NCBI RefSeq assembly: GCF_014202425.1
Contig: NZ_JACHGT010000006.1
Coordinates: 366,362-400,553 of the forward strand
Reading direction: 5' to 3'
Source of the DNA: Phytomonospora endophytica
GTDB lineage: Bacteria; Actinomycetota; Actinomycetes; Mycobacteriales; Micromonosporaceae
DNA length: 34,192 nt
Part shown: positions 1-6,942 of the stretch, in pieces
Layout of the letters: the number at the start of each line of letters is the position of its first letter
Position numbering within the stretch: the first letter of the stretch is position 1
Program-made: the position numbers and the translations under genes
The notes under the pieces: model-generated
What the model was told of the DNA's origin: nothing
The model's input: only the letters and a program-made list of their open reading frames with translations
Databases searched by the model: none

Positions 1-714
1 GCGGTCCGGGCTCCGCATTCCCGCGCGTTTCCGTTCGCGAGGCCTCCCACTCCGAACCCCGCGTCTCTCGCGCCGCTCGTATTCGCGGGAGACTCCCACT
101 CCGGGTCCGCCCCGCGTGGTGTTCGGTGTTCGGGCACACCGCACACCGCACACCGCATTCCGCCCTGCGCGTCTCGCGCTGTTCGCGTTCGGGTGGCCCG
201 GGCTTCGCGTTCCCCGCGTGCTCGTTTTGGGTGGACCGCGCCCAGCGTGTTGCTCGTGTTCCAGGAGCCCCCTCCCCGCGCGTTGCTCGGTGTTCGGGCG
301 GTCCGCGCCGTGCCTCCTCCCGCGTGCTTGTGTTCGCAAGGCCTTCAACCCGCGTCCCGTGCCTTCCGCTGCTGCATTCGAGTAGCCCGTCCCCCTTACG
401 CAGCTCGCGTTCGGCGGTCCGCCCGCGCGGTGCTTGCATTCGAGTGGCCCGTGCCCCTCACGCAGCTCGCGTTCGGGGGCCCGCACGCGCGGTGCTTGCA
501 TTCGAGTAGCGAGCACCTCTCAAGCTGCTCGCGTTCGCCCGCCCTGCGCGCTCGCGTTTGCGTTGCCCGCATCCCGCTCCCCGCTCCCCGCTCCCCGCGC
601 TGCTCTTGCTCGGGTGGCCCGCACCCCGCACACGGGGAGGGCCGCGACTCCTCGCGTGCGGGCTCATGGCGTGTTCCGGCGTCGTCGGGGTGCGACGGAG
701 TGGTGGGGCCGGAT
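1..714. repeat. Degenerate short-repeat DNA with no supported gene
   Basis: This stretch is built from drifting copies of short words such as GTTCGGGTGGCCCG and CTCGCGTTCG. Between about 369 and 521 a 62-bp period is visible: GCATTCGAGT recurs at 374, 436 and 498, and the flanking bases are similar in each copy. Open frames exist in several phases, but none has a ribosome binding site, normal composition or a recognisable product, and the repeat period is not a multiple of three. The tad operon ends at its right edge. A TadG-like gene often follows tadE in actinobacteria, so the repeats occupy the place where one might be expected. Confidence 0.6.
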
Positions 715-1086
715 TCACCACGTGGGTTCCTCCGGTTCCATCGCGGCCACGGCGTCGCCGGTCACCGTGAACGGCGGCAGCAGGTCGCCGAGGAGACTCA
801 CCTCGGCGCTGACCTCGGCGCGGAAGGTGTCACCTTCCGCGCCGGCGGAGACGCTCGCGCCGGGAGGGGCGCGGCGGTGTGCGGCGTCGGCGGCCGACTC
901 GCCGCGTGCGCCGGCGAGCGCCCCTTCCCGTGCGGCGTCGAGGCATTCGAGGCGGGTCGTGACGGCGTCGACGGCGGTCAGTCCGGCGGTCAGCAGCAGA
1001 ACGGCGGCGGGCAGGACGACGGCGAACTCGGCGGTCACCGAACCGCGGTCGCGCCGGAACCGTTTCGTGACGGTGACCCGTGTCAT
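715..1086 (-). CDS. tadE: TadE-like minor pilin / pilus assembly protein
   Basis: A 123-residue protein with a short basic N-terminus, then Gly15-Ser16 and Glu20, which is the +5 glutamate of type IV prepilins. A hydrophobic helix follows at about residues 20-42. The remainder is a small extracytoplasmic domain rich in Ala and Glu. Established knowledge: TadE-family pseudopilins are processed by a prepilin peptidase and are needed for Flp/Tad pilus assembly; none of the other genes here encodes that peptidase. The ATG at 1086 overlaps the stop of the upstream Flp pilin gene (ATGA), indicating translational coupling. The much longer upstream reading frame is not used, because the pilin genes occupy that DNA. 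It is the last gene of the operon before repeat DNA. Confidence 0.85.
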   Translation of the reverse strand: MTRVTVTKRFRRDRGSVTAEFAVVLPAAVLLLTAGLTAVDAVTTRLECLDAAREGALAGARGESAADAAHRRAPPGASVSAGAEGDTFRAEVSAEVSLLGDLLPPFTVTGDAVAAMEPEEPTW

Positions 1087-1253
1087 GACAGCGCCCTTTC
1101 GATGATGTCGGTGAGCGCGCCGGTCACGGCCCCCGAGGTGAGGACTTTCAGCAGGATCGCGGCGAAGGCCGCGGCGGCGATCGCGACCATCGCGTACTCC
1201 GTCGAGATCGACCCGCGTTCGCCGCGGAGGCGGCGGGTTTTCGTGCTCGGCAT
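1083..1253 (-). CDS. Flp/DUF4244-type pilin, 56 aa
   Basis: A 56-residue prepilin. The N-terminus is basic, with Gly14 followed by Ser15, Glu19 and Tyr20. Glu19 is +5 after the expected cleavage site, and the GSISTEYA motif is typical of actinobacterial DUF4244 proteins at the Flp position of tad operons. One hydrophobic helix spans about residues 20-40, and the short C-terminus ends ERALS. The ATG at 1253 has an AAAGGA ribosome binding site 8 nt upstream and lies 15 bp after tadC; the stop overlaps the tadE start. Inference: this is the major pilus subunit. It is easily missed because of its size. Confidence 0.85.
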   Translation of the reverse strand: MPSTKTRRLRGERGSISTEYAMVAIAAAAFAAILLKVLTSGAVTGALTDIIERALS

Positions 1254-1268
1254 CGGCCGGTCCTTTCG

Positions 1269-1943
1269 CTAGTGGGTTGGCATGACGTCGCCGAGGACGG
1301 CGACGACGACCGGGACGAGTCCCATGAGCACGAACGCGGGCAGGAAGCACAGCCCGACGGGCATGACCACGAGCACTCCGGCGCGTTCGGCGGCGGCCTC
1401 ACCGGCGTGCGCGGCGGCTTCGCGCGCCTCCTCGGCGAGGCGGCGCAACCCGGTGGCCAGCGCGGCCCCCGAGCCGCTGCTGCGGGCGGCCGCGGCGAGC
1501 AGCCGTTCCCCGCCGGGGAGCCCCGCGAGCGGACGCCAGGCCTCGTCGGGTTCGGCCCCGTCGTCGAGGGAGTCGGCGACGACGCGCAGGCGCTCGGCGA
1601 GAGGTGCCGCCGACGCCGCCGCGACCGTGCGGACGGCGGTGACCGTCGGCGAGCCCGCGGTCAGGCAGGCGGCGAGCAGATCGAGCGCGAACGGGAGCTC
1701 GTCGGTGGCGATGAGGCGGGCGCGCTGGACTTCGCGGGACTCTCTGGTGCGCAGGGCGCGGTCGACGGCGTAGGCCGCGAGGCTCCCGGCCACCACGCCG
1801 GTGAGCGGGCCGAGCACGGTCACCGCGGTGGCGAGGACGAGCACGGCCAGCGCCGGGCCCGCGGCTTTCGCCCGCAGCCTCTCCCGGAGCGTCGGCGGTG
1901 CCTGGGACATGCCGAGCCCGCGCAGCCGCGCGACGGGCCTCAT
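1269..1943 (-). CDS. tadC: TadC-like type II secretion F-domain membrane protein
   Basis: A 224-residue inner-membrane protein. An N-terminal hydrophobic segment is followed by the cytoplasmic T2SSF four-helix domain, recognisable from the pattern LPFALDLLAACLTAG. The C-terminus is strongly hydrophobic (from GVLVVMPVGLCFLPAF onward). With TadB it would form the platform that couples the TadA ATPase to pilin extrusion. I place the start at the ATG at 1943, which overlaps the stop of the preceding 61-codon gene (ATGA). The open frame continues further upstream but there encodes Arg/Pro-rich sequence overlapping that small gene. An internal ATG at 1910 is a possible alternative. Confidence 0.85.
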   Translation of the reverse strand: MRPVARLRGLGMSQAPPTLRERLRAKAAGPALAVLVLATAVTVLGPLTGVVAGSLAAYAVDRALRTRESREVQRARLIATDELPFALDLLAACLTAGSPTVTAVRTVAAASAAPLAERLRVVADSLDDGAEPDEAWRPLAGLPGGERLLAAAARSSGSGAALATGLRRLAEEAREAAAHAGEAAAERAGVLVVMPVGLCFLPAFVLMGLVPVVVAVLGDVMPTH

Positions 1944-2125
1944 TCCCGGCTCCGGGATGGCTCGGGCACGCGGTGGCGGTGGACGGGGCCGACGGCGCGC
2001 ACGGCCGGGGCGTCCTCGCCGAAGCGGATCTCGGCGTGCCAGGGGGCGAAGAGGTGCCAGGGCCAGAAACCGTCCCCGGCGGAGCGGTCGTCGGGCGGGT
2101 CGGCGAGTCCGGTGCACGTGGTCAT
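1940..2125 (-). CDS. Small uncharacterised tad-operon protein, 61 aa
   Basis: A 61-residue protein between tadB and tadC that I do not recognise. Three features make it convincing. Its ATG overlaps the tadB stop (ATGA). Its stop overlaps the tadC ATG (ATGA). An almost perfect Shine-Dalgarno, AAGGAGGT, lies 6 nt before its start. Third codon positions are nearly all G or C, as in real genes of this genome. The sequence has no membrane segment or signal peptide; its middle is rich in Trp, His and Phe (GFWPWHLFAPWHAEIRFGED) and its C-terminus is basic. Inference: a small cytoplasmic accessory of the TadB/TadC platform, or a coupling cistron that sets the level of tadC. Confidence 0.7.
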   Translation of the reverse strand: MTTCTGLADPPDDRSAGDGFWPWHLFAPWHAEIRFGEDAPAVRAVGPVHRHRVPEPSRSRE

Positions 2126-2847
2126 GACGGAACCTCCTTGGGTGCGGTGAGCCGCCGGGACCAGGTCAGGCCCAGCAGTTGCAGTGCGACCGCGGCCGAT
2201 GCGCAGACCGCGCCGACCGGGGTGTGGAACAGGACGCCGAGGACGTCGCCGCCGAGGGCCGAGCCGAGCAGGAGCCCGGCGGCGGGAAGCGCGGCGAGCA
2301 GGACGGTCGTGGCGCGCGAACCGCTGACGTGCACGGCGGCGCGGGCGTCGCGGCGGAGCCGGGCGCGGAGGTCGGCGTCGAGGCGGTCGAGGATGTCGGC
2401 GCAGGCGGCGCCGGTGGTGTCGGCGACCTGCCAGGCCGCGCGGAGTCTGCGCCGGGCGGTGCGGCAGAGGGGATCGTCGACGGCGGGCAGGGCCGCGAGG
2501 ACCTCGTGTACGGCCCGGTGGGCGGGGACGCCGGCGCGCAGGTCTGCGGCGAGGAGGGTGATGGCGCCCCGGGTGCGTTCACGCGCCACGGCGGCCTCGC
2601 GAACACGGCGGCTCCGGTGTAGCGCGAGGAGCCCGGCGGTGCCGTAGACGAAAGCGAGGAAGGCCGCGACCGGCCCCTGCCACGCGAAGGCCGCGAACCC
2701 CGCCAGGGCCAGGGCCGCGGCGGCCGCACGCCGGGAACGCAGTGGCGACAGGCCTTTCAGCCGGTCCTTCGCCGACGGCCGCGCGGCCACGGCAGGGCCG
2801 AGCGCGGCCAGCCGGGCGCGCACGCGAGTCGTGCGGGTGCTCAGCAT
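2122..2847 (-). CDS. tadB: TadB-like type II secretion F-domain membrane protein
   Basis: A 241-residue inner-membrane platform protein of the Tad pilus. A basic N-terminus leads to a hydrophobic pair at about residues 37-75. Then comes the T2SSF cytoplasmic domain, with AITLLAADLRAGVPAHRAVHEVL, the usual early signature. A C-terminal hydrophobic segment carries ATTVLLAALPAAGLLLGSAL. The ATG at 2847 overlaps the end of tadA by 7 bp; the longer upstream frame lies entirely inside tadA and is not used. The stop overlaps the start of the 61-codon gene. Expected partners are TadA and TadC. Confidence 0.85.
   Translation of the reverse strand: MLSTRTTRVRARLAALGPAVAARPSAKDRLKGLSPLRSRRAAAAALALAGFAAFAWQGPVAAFLAFVYGTAGLLALHRSRRVREAAVARERTRGAITLLAADLRAGVPAHRAVHEVLAALPAVDDPLCRTARRRLRAAWQVADTTGAACADILDRLDADLRARLRRDARAAVHVSGSRATTVLLAALPAAGLLLGSALGGDVLGVLFHTPVGAVCASAAVALQLLGLTWSRRLTAPKEVPS
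2132..2139 (-). promoter_or_regulatory. Strong Shine-Dalgarno of the 61-codon tad gene
   Basis: On the minus strand this reads AAGGAGGT, six bases before the ATG at 2125. It lies inside the end of tadB. It is the strongest ribosome binding site I noticed in the operon and decides that the small gene is translated. Confidence 0.75.
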
Positions 2848-3872
2848 CGGCCCGCCTCCAGGACCTCCGGCACGGCGACGGCACGGTCCCGCAGCATCCC
2901 GGCCAGTTCGGCCGCGGCGGGACCCGCGCCCGTTCCCGCACACCACGCCGGCACCGCCCGCACGCCGCGCCCGTCGGGTCCGAGCCGCAGCAGACTCACC
3001 TCGTCGAGGACTCGCCCGGCCGCAGTCCGGCGCAGGTGCAGGACCATCCGCAGGGCCGCCGCGACCTGGGCGTGCAGGCCCGCGCGGTCGAGTCCGTGCG
3101 GGAGGGCGAGCGCTTCGAGACGGGCGGGAACGTCGGCGGGGCTGTTGGCGTGGATCGTCCCGGCGCCGCCGTCATGGCCGGTGTTGAGGGCGGTGAGCAG
3201 CTCGGCGACCTCGGCGCCGCGGCACTCGCCGACGACGATGCGGTCGGGGCGCATCCGCAGCGCTTGGCGCACCAGGTCCTTGAGCTCGACCGAACCCGCT
3301 CCCTCCACATTGGACGTGCGTGCTTCCAGGCTCAGGACGTGCGGGTGGTCGGGGCGCAGCTCGGCGGCGTCTTCGACGATGACGATGCGTTCGGCGGGCG
3401 CGACGAGGCCCAGCAGCGCGCTGAGCAGGGTGGTCTTGCCGCTGCCCGTGCCGCCGGTGACCAGCAGCGCGAGCCGGGCGGCGACGAGCGCGGACAACAG
3501 TTCGGCGGCGCCCGGGGTGAGGGTTCCGGCGGCGATGAGTTCGGGCAGCGTGAAGGCGCGGGCGCGGAACATGCGCAGCGACAGGTATGGGCCGTTGACC
3601 GCGACGGGAGGCAGGACGGCGTGCAGGCGCGTCCCGTCGGCGAGCCTGGCGTCCACGTAGGGATGCGCGTCGTCCAGGCGGCGGCCGCAGGCCGCGGCGA
3701 GGCGCTGGGCGAGCCGCCGGACGGCCTTGGCGCCGCCGAGCTCGGCTTCGACGCGTTCCAGGCCGTGCCCACGGTCTGCCCAGACCTGCCCGGGGCCGTT
3801 GACGAGCAGGTCGGTGACCTCGGGGTCGCAGACGAAGGGTTCCAGGGGGCCCGCGTCATCGAGGGTGTTCAT
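2841..3872 (-). CDS. tadA: TadA/CpaF-type pilus assembly ATPase
   Basis: A 343-residue cytoplasmic secretion ATPase of the type II/IV secretion family that powers Tad pilus assembly. Walker A is GGTGSGKT at residues 140-147, the Walker B region RIVVGECRGAE is at 211-221, and the His-box-like GTIHANS follows at about 238-244. The N-terminal region (DPEVTDLLVNGPGQVW) is the usual CpaF N-domain start. The ATG at 3872 is preceded by a GA-rich site and overlaps the stop of a 17-codon mini-ORF. The gene overlaps tadB by 7 bp. Length is close to short actinobacterial TadA proteins, shorter than CpaF with its long N-terminal extension. Confidence 0.9.
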   Translation of the reverse strand: MNTLDDAGPLEPFVCDPEVTDLLVNGPGQVWADRGHGLERVEAELGGAKAVRRLAQRLAAACGRRLDDAHPYVDARLADGTRLHAVLPPVAVNGPYLSLRMFRARAFTLPELIAAGTLTPGAAELLSALVAARLALLVTGGTGSGKTTLLSALLGLVAPAERIVIVEDAAELRPDHPHVLSLEARTSNVEGAGSVELKDLVRQALRMRPDRIVVGECRGAEVAELLTALNTGHDGGAGTIHANSPADVPARLEALALPHGLDRAGLHAQVAAALRMVLHLRRTAAGRVLDEVSLLRLGPDGRGVRAVPAWCAGTGAGPAAAELAGMLRDRAVAVPEVLEAGRC

Positions 3873-3922
3873 GCCGCCCCTTCCCCTGGCGCCGAAGGTC
3901 GTGTGCCATGACGTTCGTTCAT
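3869..3922 (-). CDS. Possible 17-codon bridging mini-ORF between ssd and tadA
   Basis: A 17-residue frame (MNERHGTRPSAPGEGAA). Its ATG overlaps the ssd stop as ATGA, and its own TGA overlaps the tadA ATG as ATGA. Third positions are not as GC-rich as in true genes, so the peptide itself may be unimportant. Inference: it would let ribosomes finishing ssd pass on to tadA. It could equally be chance, since TGA and ATG overlap easily. Confidence 0.25.
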   Translation of the reverse strand: MNERHGTRPSAPGEGAA

Positions 3923-4992
3923 GCCGCGACCTCTTCGAGGTCGGCGAGCAGATCCGCGCAGAGCCCGGCGATGCGGCTGCGGTCGCGGAGGTGCTCGAAG
4001 GAGCCGTGGTGGAGGCGGGCGGCAAGCCCGGGTTCGGACTCGTAGACCGCGCCGAGCGGGACGCCGAGGGTACGGGCGATGTCCTCGGGTGGGAGGGAGA
4101 CTCCCGGCGTCCTGCGGACGAGGAGGCGCGGTGGCTCCCAGTGGGGCGCGTAGGCGGTGACGACGCTGCGGGCGGCGGCGCTGCCGTGCACGTCGCCGCG
4201 GACGACGAGGTAGCCGCTGGTACAGCGTTCGGCGACGCGGGCCGCGGCGGCGTCGGGACGGCGGGGAAGGTCGGCGACGACGAGGTCGAACTCGCGGCGG
4301 GCGGCGTCGAGGAGACGCTCGGCGAGGCCGGGCGGGACGGGCGCGGCCGGGTCGAGGCTCAGAGGGTCGGGGCCGCGCGTCGACAGGAGGGCGAGATGGT
4401 CGTCGTGGGGGAGGGCAGCGAAGAGCTCGGCGGGCGGCTCCTCGATCTCGGGCCAGCGCAGGCCTTCGTGCCGTTCCCAGGCGAGAAGCAGGTCGAGGCC
4501 GCCGCCGAGCGGATCGAAGTCGGCCAGGAGGGTCCGGGCGTCGTTCCTGGCCGCGCGGACGGCGATCGCGGCGGCCATGACGCTCGACCCGGCGCCGCCT
4601 CCACCGCCGACGACGCCGATTACCGGGGCCAGGGCGACTTCCTCGGGTGCGAACCAGCGTGTCAGCCAGGCGTGCGCGGCGGTGAGGGGCGCGACGTAGG
4701 AGGCGCCGATGCGGACCGCCGCGCCCCACGGCTGGGTTCGGGCGCCCGGATCGTCGGGCAGGAGCACCGCGACGCGTTCCCGTTGTGGCAGGCCGGCCCG
4801 TGCGCAGGCCTCGGCCGCGTCCGGACCGATGACGACGCAGGGCGAGCGCGACCAGTAGCGCCGGGCCGCCTCCGGGTCCGGGGCGACGACCGGGTCGAGC
4901 CGCGCGGCGGCCGTGATGCGGAGCAGACCGTCGAGGACGGTGGTGTCGGCGGTGATGAACAGGGGCCGTTCGGTGCTGGTTTCGGTCGACAT
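3919..4992 (-). CDS. ssd: Ssd/CpaE/TadZ-like pilus localisation ATPase
   Basis: A 357-residue member of the septum site-determining/CpaE-like group that heads actinobacterial tad operons. Residues 1-110 form a receiver-like region without clear phosphorylation residues. From about 122 a MinD/ParA-like domain begins with VIGVVGGGGGAGSSVMAAA. The P-loop is deviant: GGAGSS replaces the usual GKG/GKT/S, so Mg-ATP binding may be weak. A later motif ADFDPLGGGLD matches the MinD-type switch region. Family knowledge: such proteins place the Tad machine in the cell, and the mycobacterial relative affects septation. I chose ATG 4992 because AGGAG lies 10 nt upstream; a GTG at 5028 is an alternative with no good binding site. 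Confidence 0.8.
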   Translation of the reverse strand: MSTETSTERPLFITADTTVLDGLLRITAAARLDPVVAPDPEAARRYWSRSPCVVIGPDAAEACARAGLPQRERVAVLLPDDPGARTQPWGAAVRIGASYVAPLTAAHAWLTRWFAPEEVALAPVIGVVGGGGGAGSSVMAAAIAVRAARNDARTLLADFDPLGGGLDLLLAWERHEGLRWPEIEEPPAELFAALPHDDHLALLSTRGPDPLSLDPAAPVPPGLAERLLDAARREFDLVVADLPRRPDAAAARVAERCTSGYLVVRGDVHGSAAARSVVTAYAPHWEPPRLLVRRTPGVSLPPEDIARTLGVPLGAVYESEPGLAARLHHGSFEHLRDRSRIAGLCADLLADLEEVAA

Positions 4993-5079
4993 GAGTGCGT
5001 CGCTCCTGATTCGGGCCGGATGTGACACCTCGACGTTCCCCGACGAGCGCTTTCCGCGCCAGGAGCGACGGCGGAGGCC

Positions 5080-5106
5080 TGTGGATAGCCGGGCGCTTGT
5101 GGATAA
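5080..5106 (-). promoter_or_regulatory. Paired DnaA-box-like element upstream of the tad operon
   Basis: On the minus strand: TTATCCACA, nine bases, CTATCCACA, so the two 9-mers start 18 bp apart in the same orientation. TTATCCACA is the classical DnaA box. A near copy with the same spacing lies at 9458-9484. A minus-strand TATAGA (-10-like) sits just upstream at 5112-5117, which would put the element immediately downstream of a tad operon transcription start. Confidence 0.5.
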
Positions 5107-5108
5107 CT

Positions 5109-5127
5109 CGGTCTATAGCGAAGACCG
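5109..5127. promoter_or_regulatory. Inverted repeat CGGTCT-N7-AGACCG next to the tad promoter
   Basis: Two perfect 6-bp arms (5109-5114 and 5122-5127) flank ATAGCGA. The repeat overlaps the -10-like TATA sequence between the divergent tad operon and the membrane protein gene. It may be an operator or a small RNA hairpin; no regulator can be assigned. Confidence 0.3.
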
Positions 5128-5217
5128 CTCGGGTTCGGCGGGTGGTCACCGGGACGGGTGAACCGCTCCCCGTCGTGGGGGAGGCCGGTGGCCACACCGC
5201 CGCGCGAGGCTCACCCC

Positions 5218-6072
5218 ATGCCGACGTACAGCACCGCCACCGCCCGTCCCGCCCTCGCCGTCGTGCGCAAGGCGGCGGGCCTCGCCGCGGCGGGAGCCGT
5301 CGGGCTCTACCTCGCCGTGAAAGTCGTGTGGGTCGTCGCCGCGCTCGTCAGCGGGCGAGGGGGCGGAGCGGACTGGATCGCCTTGAACGTCGTCACCATC
5401 GGGATGGCCGGGATCGGCGTCGCACTGGGACTGGCGCTCGCGATGCCCTGGGGTGCGAGGCTTTCCGCCCGGCTCGTGGTCTTCGTGGCCTGGGTCGGCG
5501 CCGGATTCCTCGTGCCGATGATCCCGTTCATGGCGGTGCGCGGCTTCATCGACGGCGGCGGTGAAACGGAGAGCGTCATGCCCGCGTGGCACGAGGCGCT
5601 CCTGGTCCTCGGGTTCGGCGGAATGGCACTGGGTCTGGCCGTCGCGGTGCCGCTATACCTGCTCGAACGGTGGCCGGGATCCGCCGCCCGCACGGCGAAG
5701 CGCATCACACCACTGTGGACTGTCGGTGGTGCGATCGCACTCGCGGCGTTGTGGACGTACTGGGCGGCCGGTGGAGAGTTCGGCATGACCGGGAACGTCG
5801 CTCTCACGGCGCCCGATCGCCTGCTGCTGGCCAATTCGGCGCTGTGGGCGCTGATCGGGGCCGCGGCCACGCGGCTGCCGGCCCTCTGCTTCATCGCGTC
5901 GGGCTCACTGTTCGCCTGGTGCTCCTGGAAACTGCTCGCGACGGTCACCGCGCCGGGAGGTTTCGCCCCCGCCGAGCTCGTGCCGGTCGCGGTCGTCGAG
6001 TACGGGCTGGGCGCGGCCGTCGGCGCGGCCATGCTGGCCGGTCTGGTCCGCGCCTACAGGCTCTTGCTGTAG
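5218..6072 (+). CDS. Uncharacterised polytopic membrane protein
   Basis: A 284-residue integral membrane protein that I do not recognise. About seven hydrophobic segments are visible, including VGLYLAVKVVWVVAALV, LVVFVAWVGAGFLVPMIPF and a last helix ending in RAYRLLL. Short loops carry few charged residues, and no catalytic motif stands out. I chose ATG 5218, with GAGG 8 nt upstream; a GTG at 5158 would add 20 mostly polar residues. The gene is divergent from the tad operon. Its 3' end overlaps the GNAT gene tail to tail by 19 bp. Its role is unknown. Confidence 0.75.
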   Translation: MPTYSTATARPALAVVRKAAGLAAAGAVGLYLAVKVVWVVAALVSGRGGGADWIALNVVTIGMAGIGVALGLALAMPWGARLSARLVVFVAWVGAGFLVPMIPFMAVRGFIDGGGETESVMPAWHEALLVLGFGGMALGLAVAVPLYLLERWPGSAARTAKRITPLWTVGGAIALAALWTYWAAGGEFGMTGNVALTAPDRLLLANSALWALIGAAATRLPALCFIASGSLFAWCSWKLLATVTAPGGFAPAELVPVAVVEYGLGAAVGAAMLAGLVRAYRLLL

Positions 6073-6911
6073 TAGACGAGGGTCCATTTCGGGAAGGCGC
6101 GCCGATGCGTTTCCTCGTAACCGATCCGGCGGTAGAAGGCCATCGCCTCGGGCATGTTCGTGGCGGTGTCGAGGTGGGCGAAGCGGTAGCCGACGTCCCG
6201 CGCGCGCTTCTCCAGCGCCGCCATCACCGCGCGGCCCACGCCGAGGCGGCGGGTCGCCGGATGCACGCGGATGTTGCGGACCTCGACGCCGTCGGCGGCT
6301 CCCGGTCCGGCCGCGCGGATGCCGCCGCATCCGACGACGCGGCCCTGGAACTCCGCGACCAGGAAGGCGATGTGGGACGCGGGATCGCCGATGTCGGCGA
6401 AGGCCTCGGGCGGACCGGCCGCCTCCGGCAGCGCGATCGGCCGCCCCGGATCGCCGGTGGCGCCGACGTTCGGCAGCGACGCGAGTGTCCACAGTGTACG
6501 AAGATCGTCCGGCCGGGCGTCCCGGACGGTGATCAGCGGACCGGGCGTGTGCGAGGTCAGCGCGAACAGTTCGTCGACGCCCAGCGGGCGTTCCAGGAGG
6601 TTCAGCACGGTCACGTTGTTCCCGGCCCGGTCGGCGGTGTCTTCGAGGCGGTAGGCCGACTCCCACCTGTCCTCGGCCCGCCGCGACTCGTCGACCTTCC
6701 CGTCGCGGATCCGCACGTGGTGGTGGTATTCGAGGCACAGCCGGTCGTCGGGCGTCTGCCGCCAGGTGAACGCGCGGATGTCGGCGCCGCGAGGACCCGC
6801 CAGCTCGTACCAGCCGGTCCCGTCGGGCATCAGGGCGACCGAAGCCGCCTCCTTGCCGCCCAGGTAGAGGGGATCGGTGTGCCACAGACCGGTGAGGGAC
6901 ATGACGATCAT
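6054..6911 (-). CDS. GNAT N-acetyltransferase with an N-terminal beta-rich domain
   Basis: A 285-residue two-domain protein. Residues 1 to about 118 (GLWHTDPLYLGG..., a Trp/Tyr/His-rich beta pattern) look like a small lipocalin-like or TTHA0068-like barrel; that assignment is uncertain. From about residue 125 (LITVRDARPDD) a GNAT fold begins. Motif A is VRNIRVHPATRRLGVGRAVM, giving the acetyl-CoA pyrophosphate loop RRLGVG, and the C-terminal part AMAFYRRIGYEE is typical of the family. The substrate is unknown. ATG 6911 and ATG 6902 are both possible starts; AAGGAGG lies 15 nt before 6911. The start lies 31 bp after the helicase stop on the same strand, so the two may be cotranscribed. Confidence 0.8.
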   Translation of the reverse strand: MIVMSLTGLWHTDPLYLGGKEAASVALMPDGTGWYELAGPRGADIRAFTWRQTPDDRLCLEYHHHVRIRDGKVDESRRAEDRWESAYRLEDTADRAGNNVTVLNLLERPLGVDELFALTSHTPGPLITVRDARPDDLRTLWTLASLPNVGATGDPGRPIALPEAAGPPEAFADIGDPASHIAFLVAEFQGRVVGCGGIRAAGPGAADGVEVRNIRVHPATRRLGVGRAVMAALEKRARDVGYRFAHLDTATNMPEAMAFYRRIGYEETHRRAFPKWTLVYYSKSL

Positions 6912-6942
6912 GGTGCCGCGCGAAACCCTCCTTGTCCAATCA

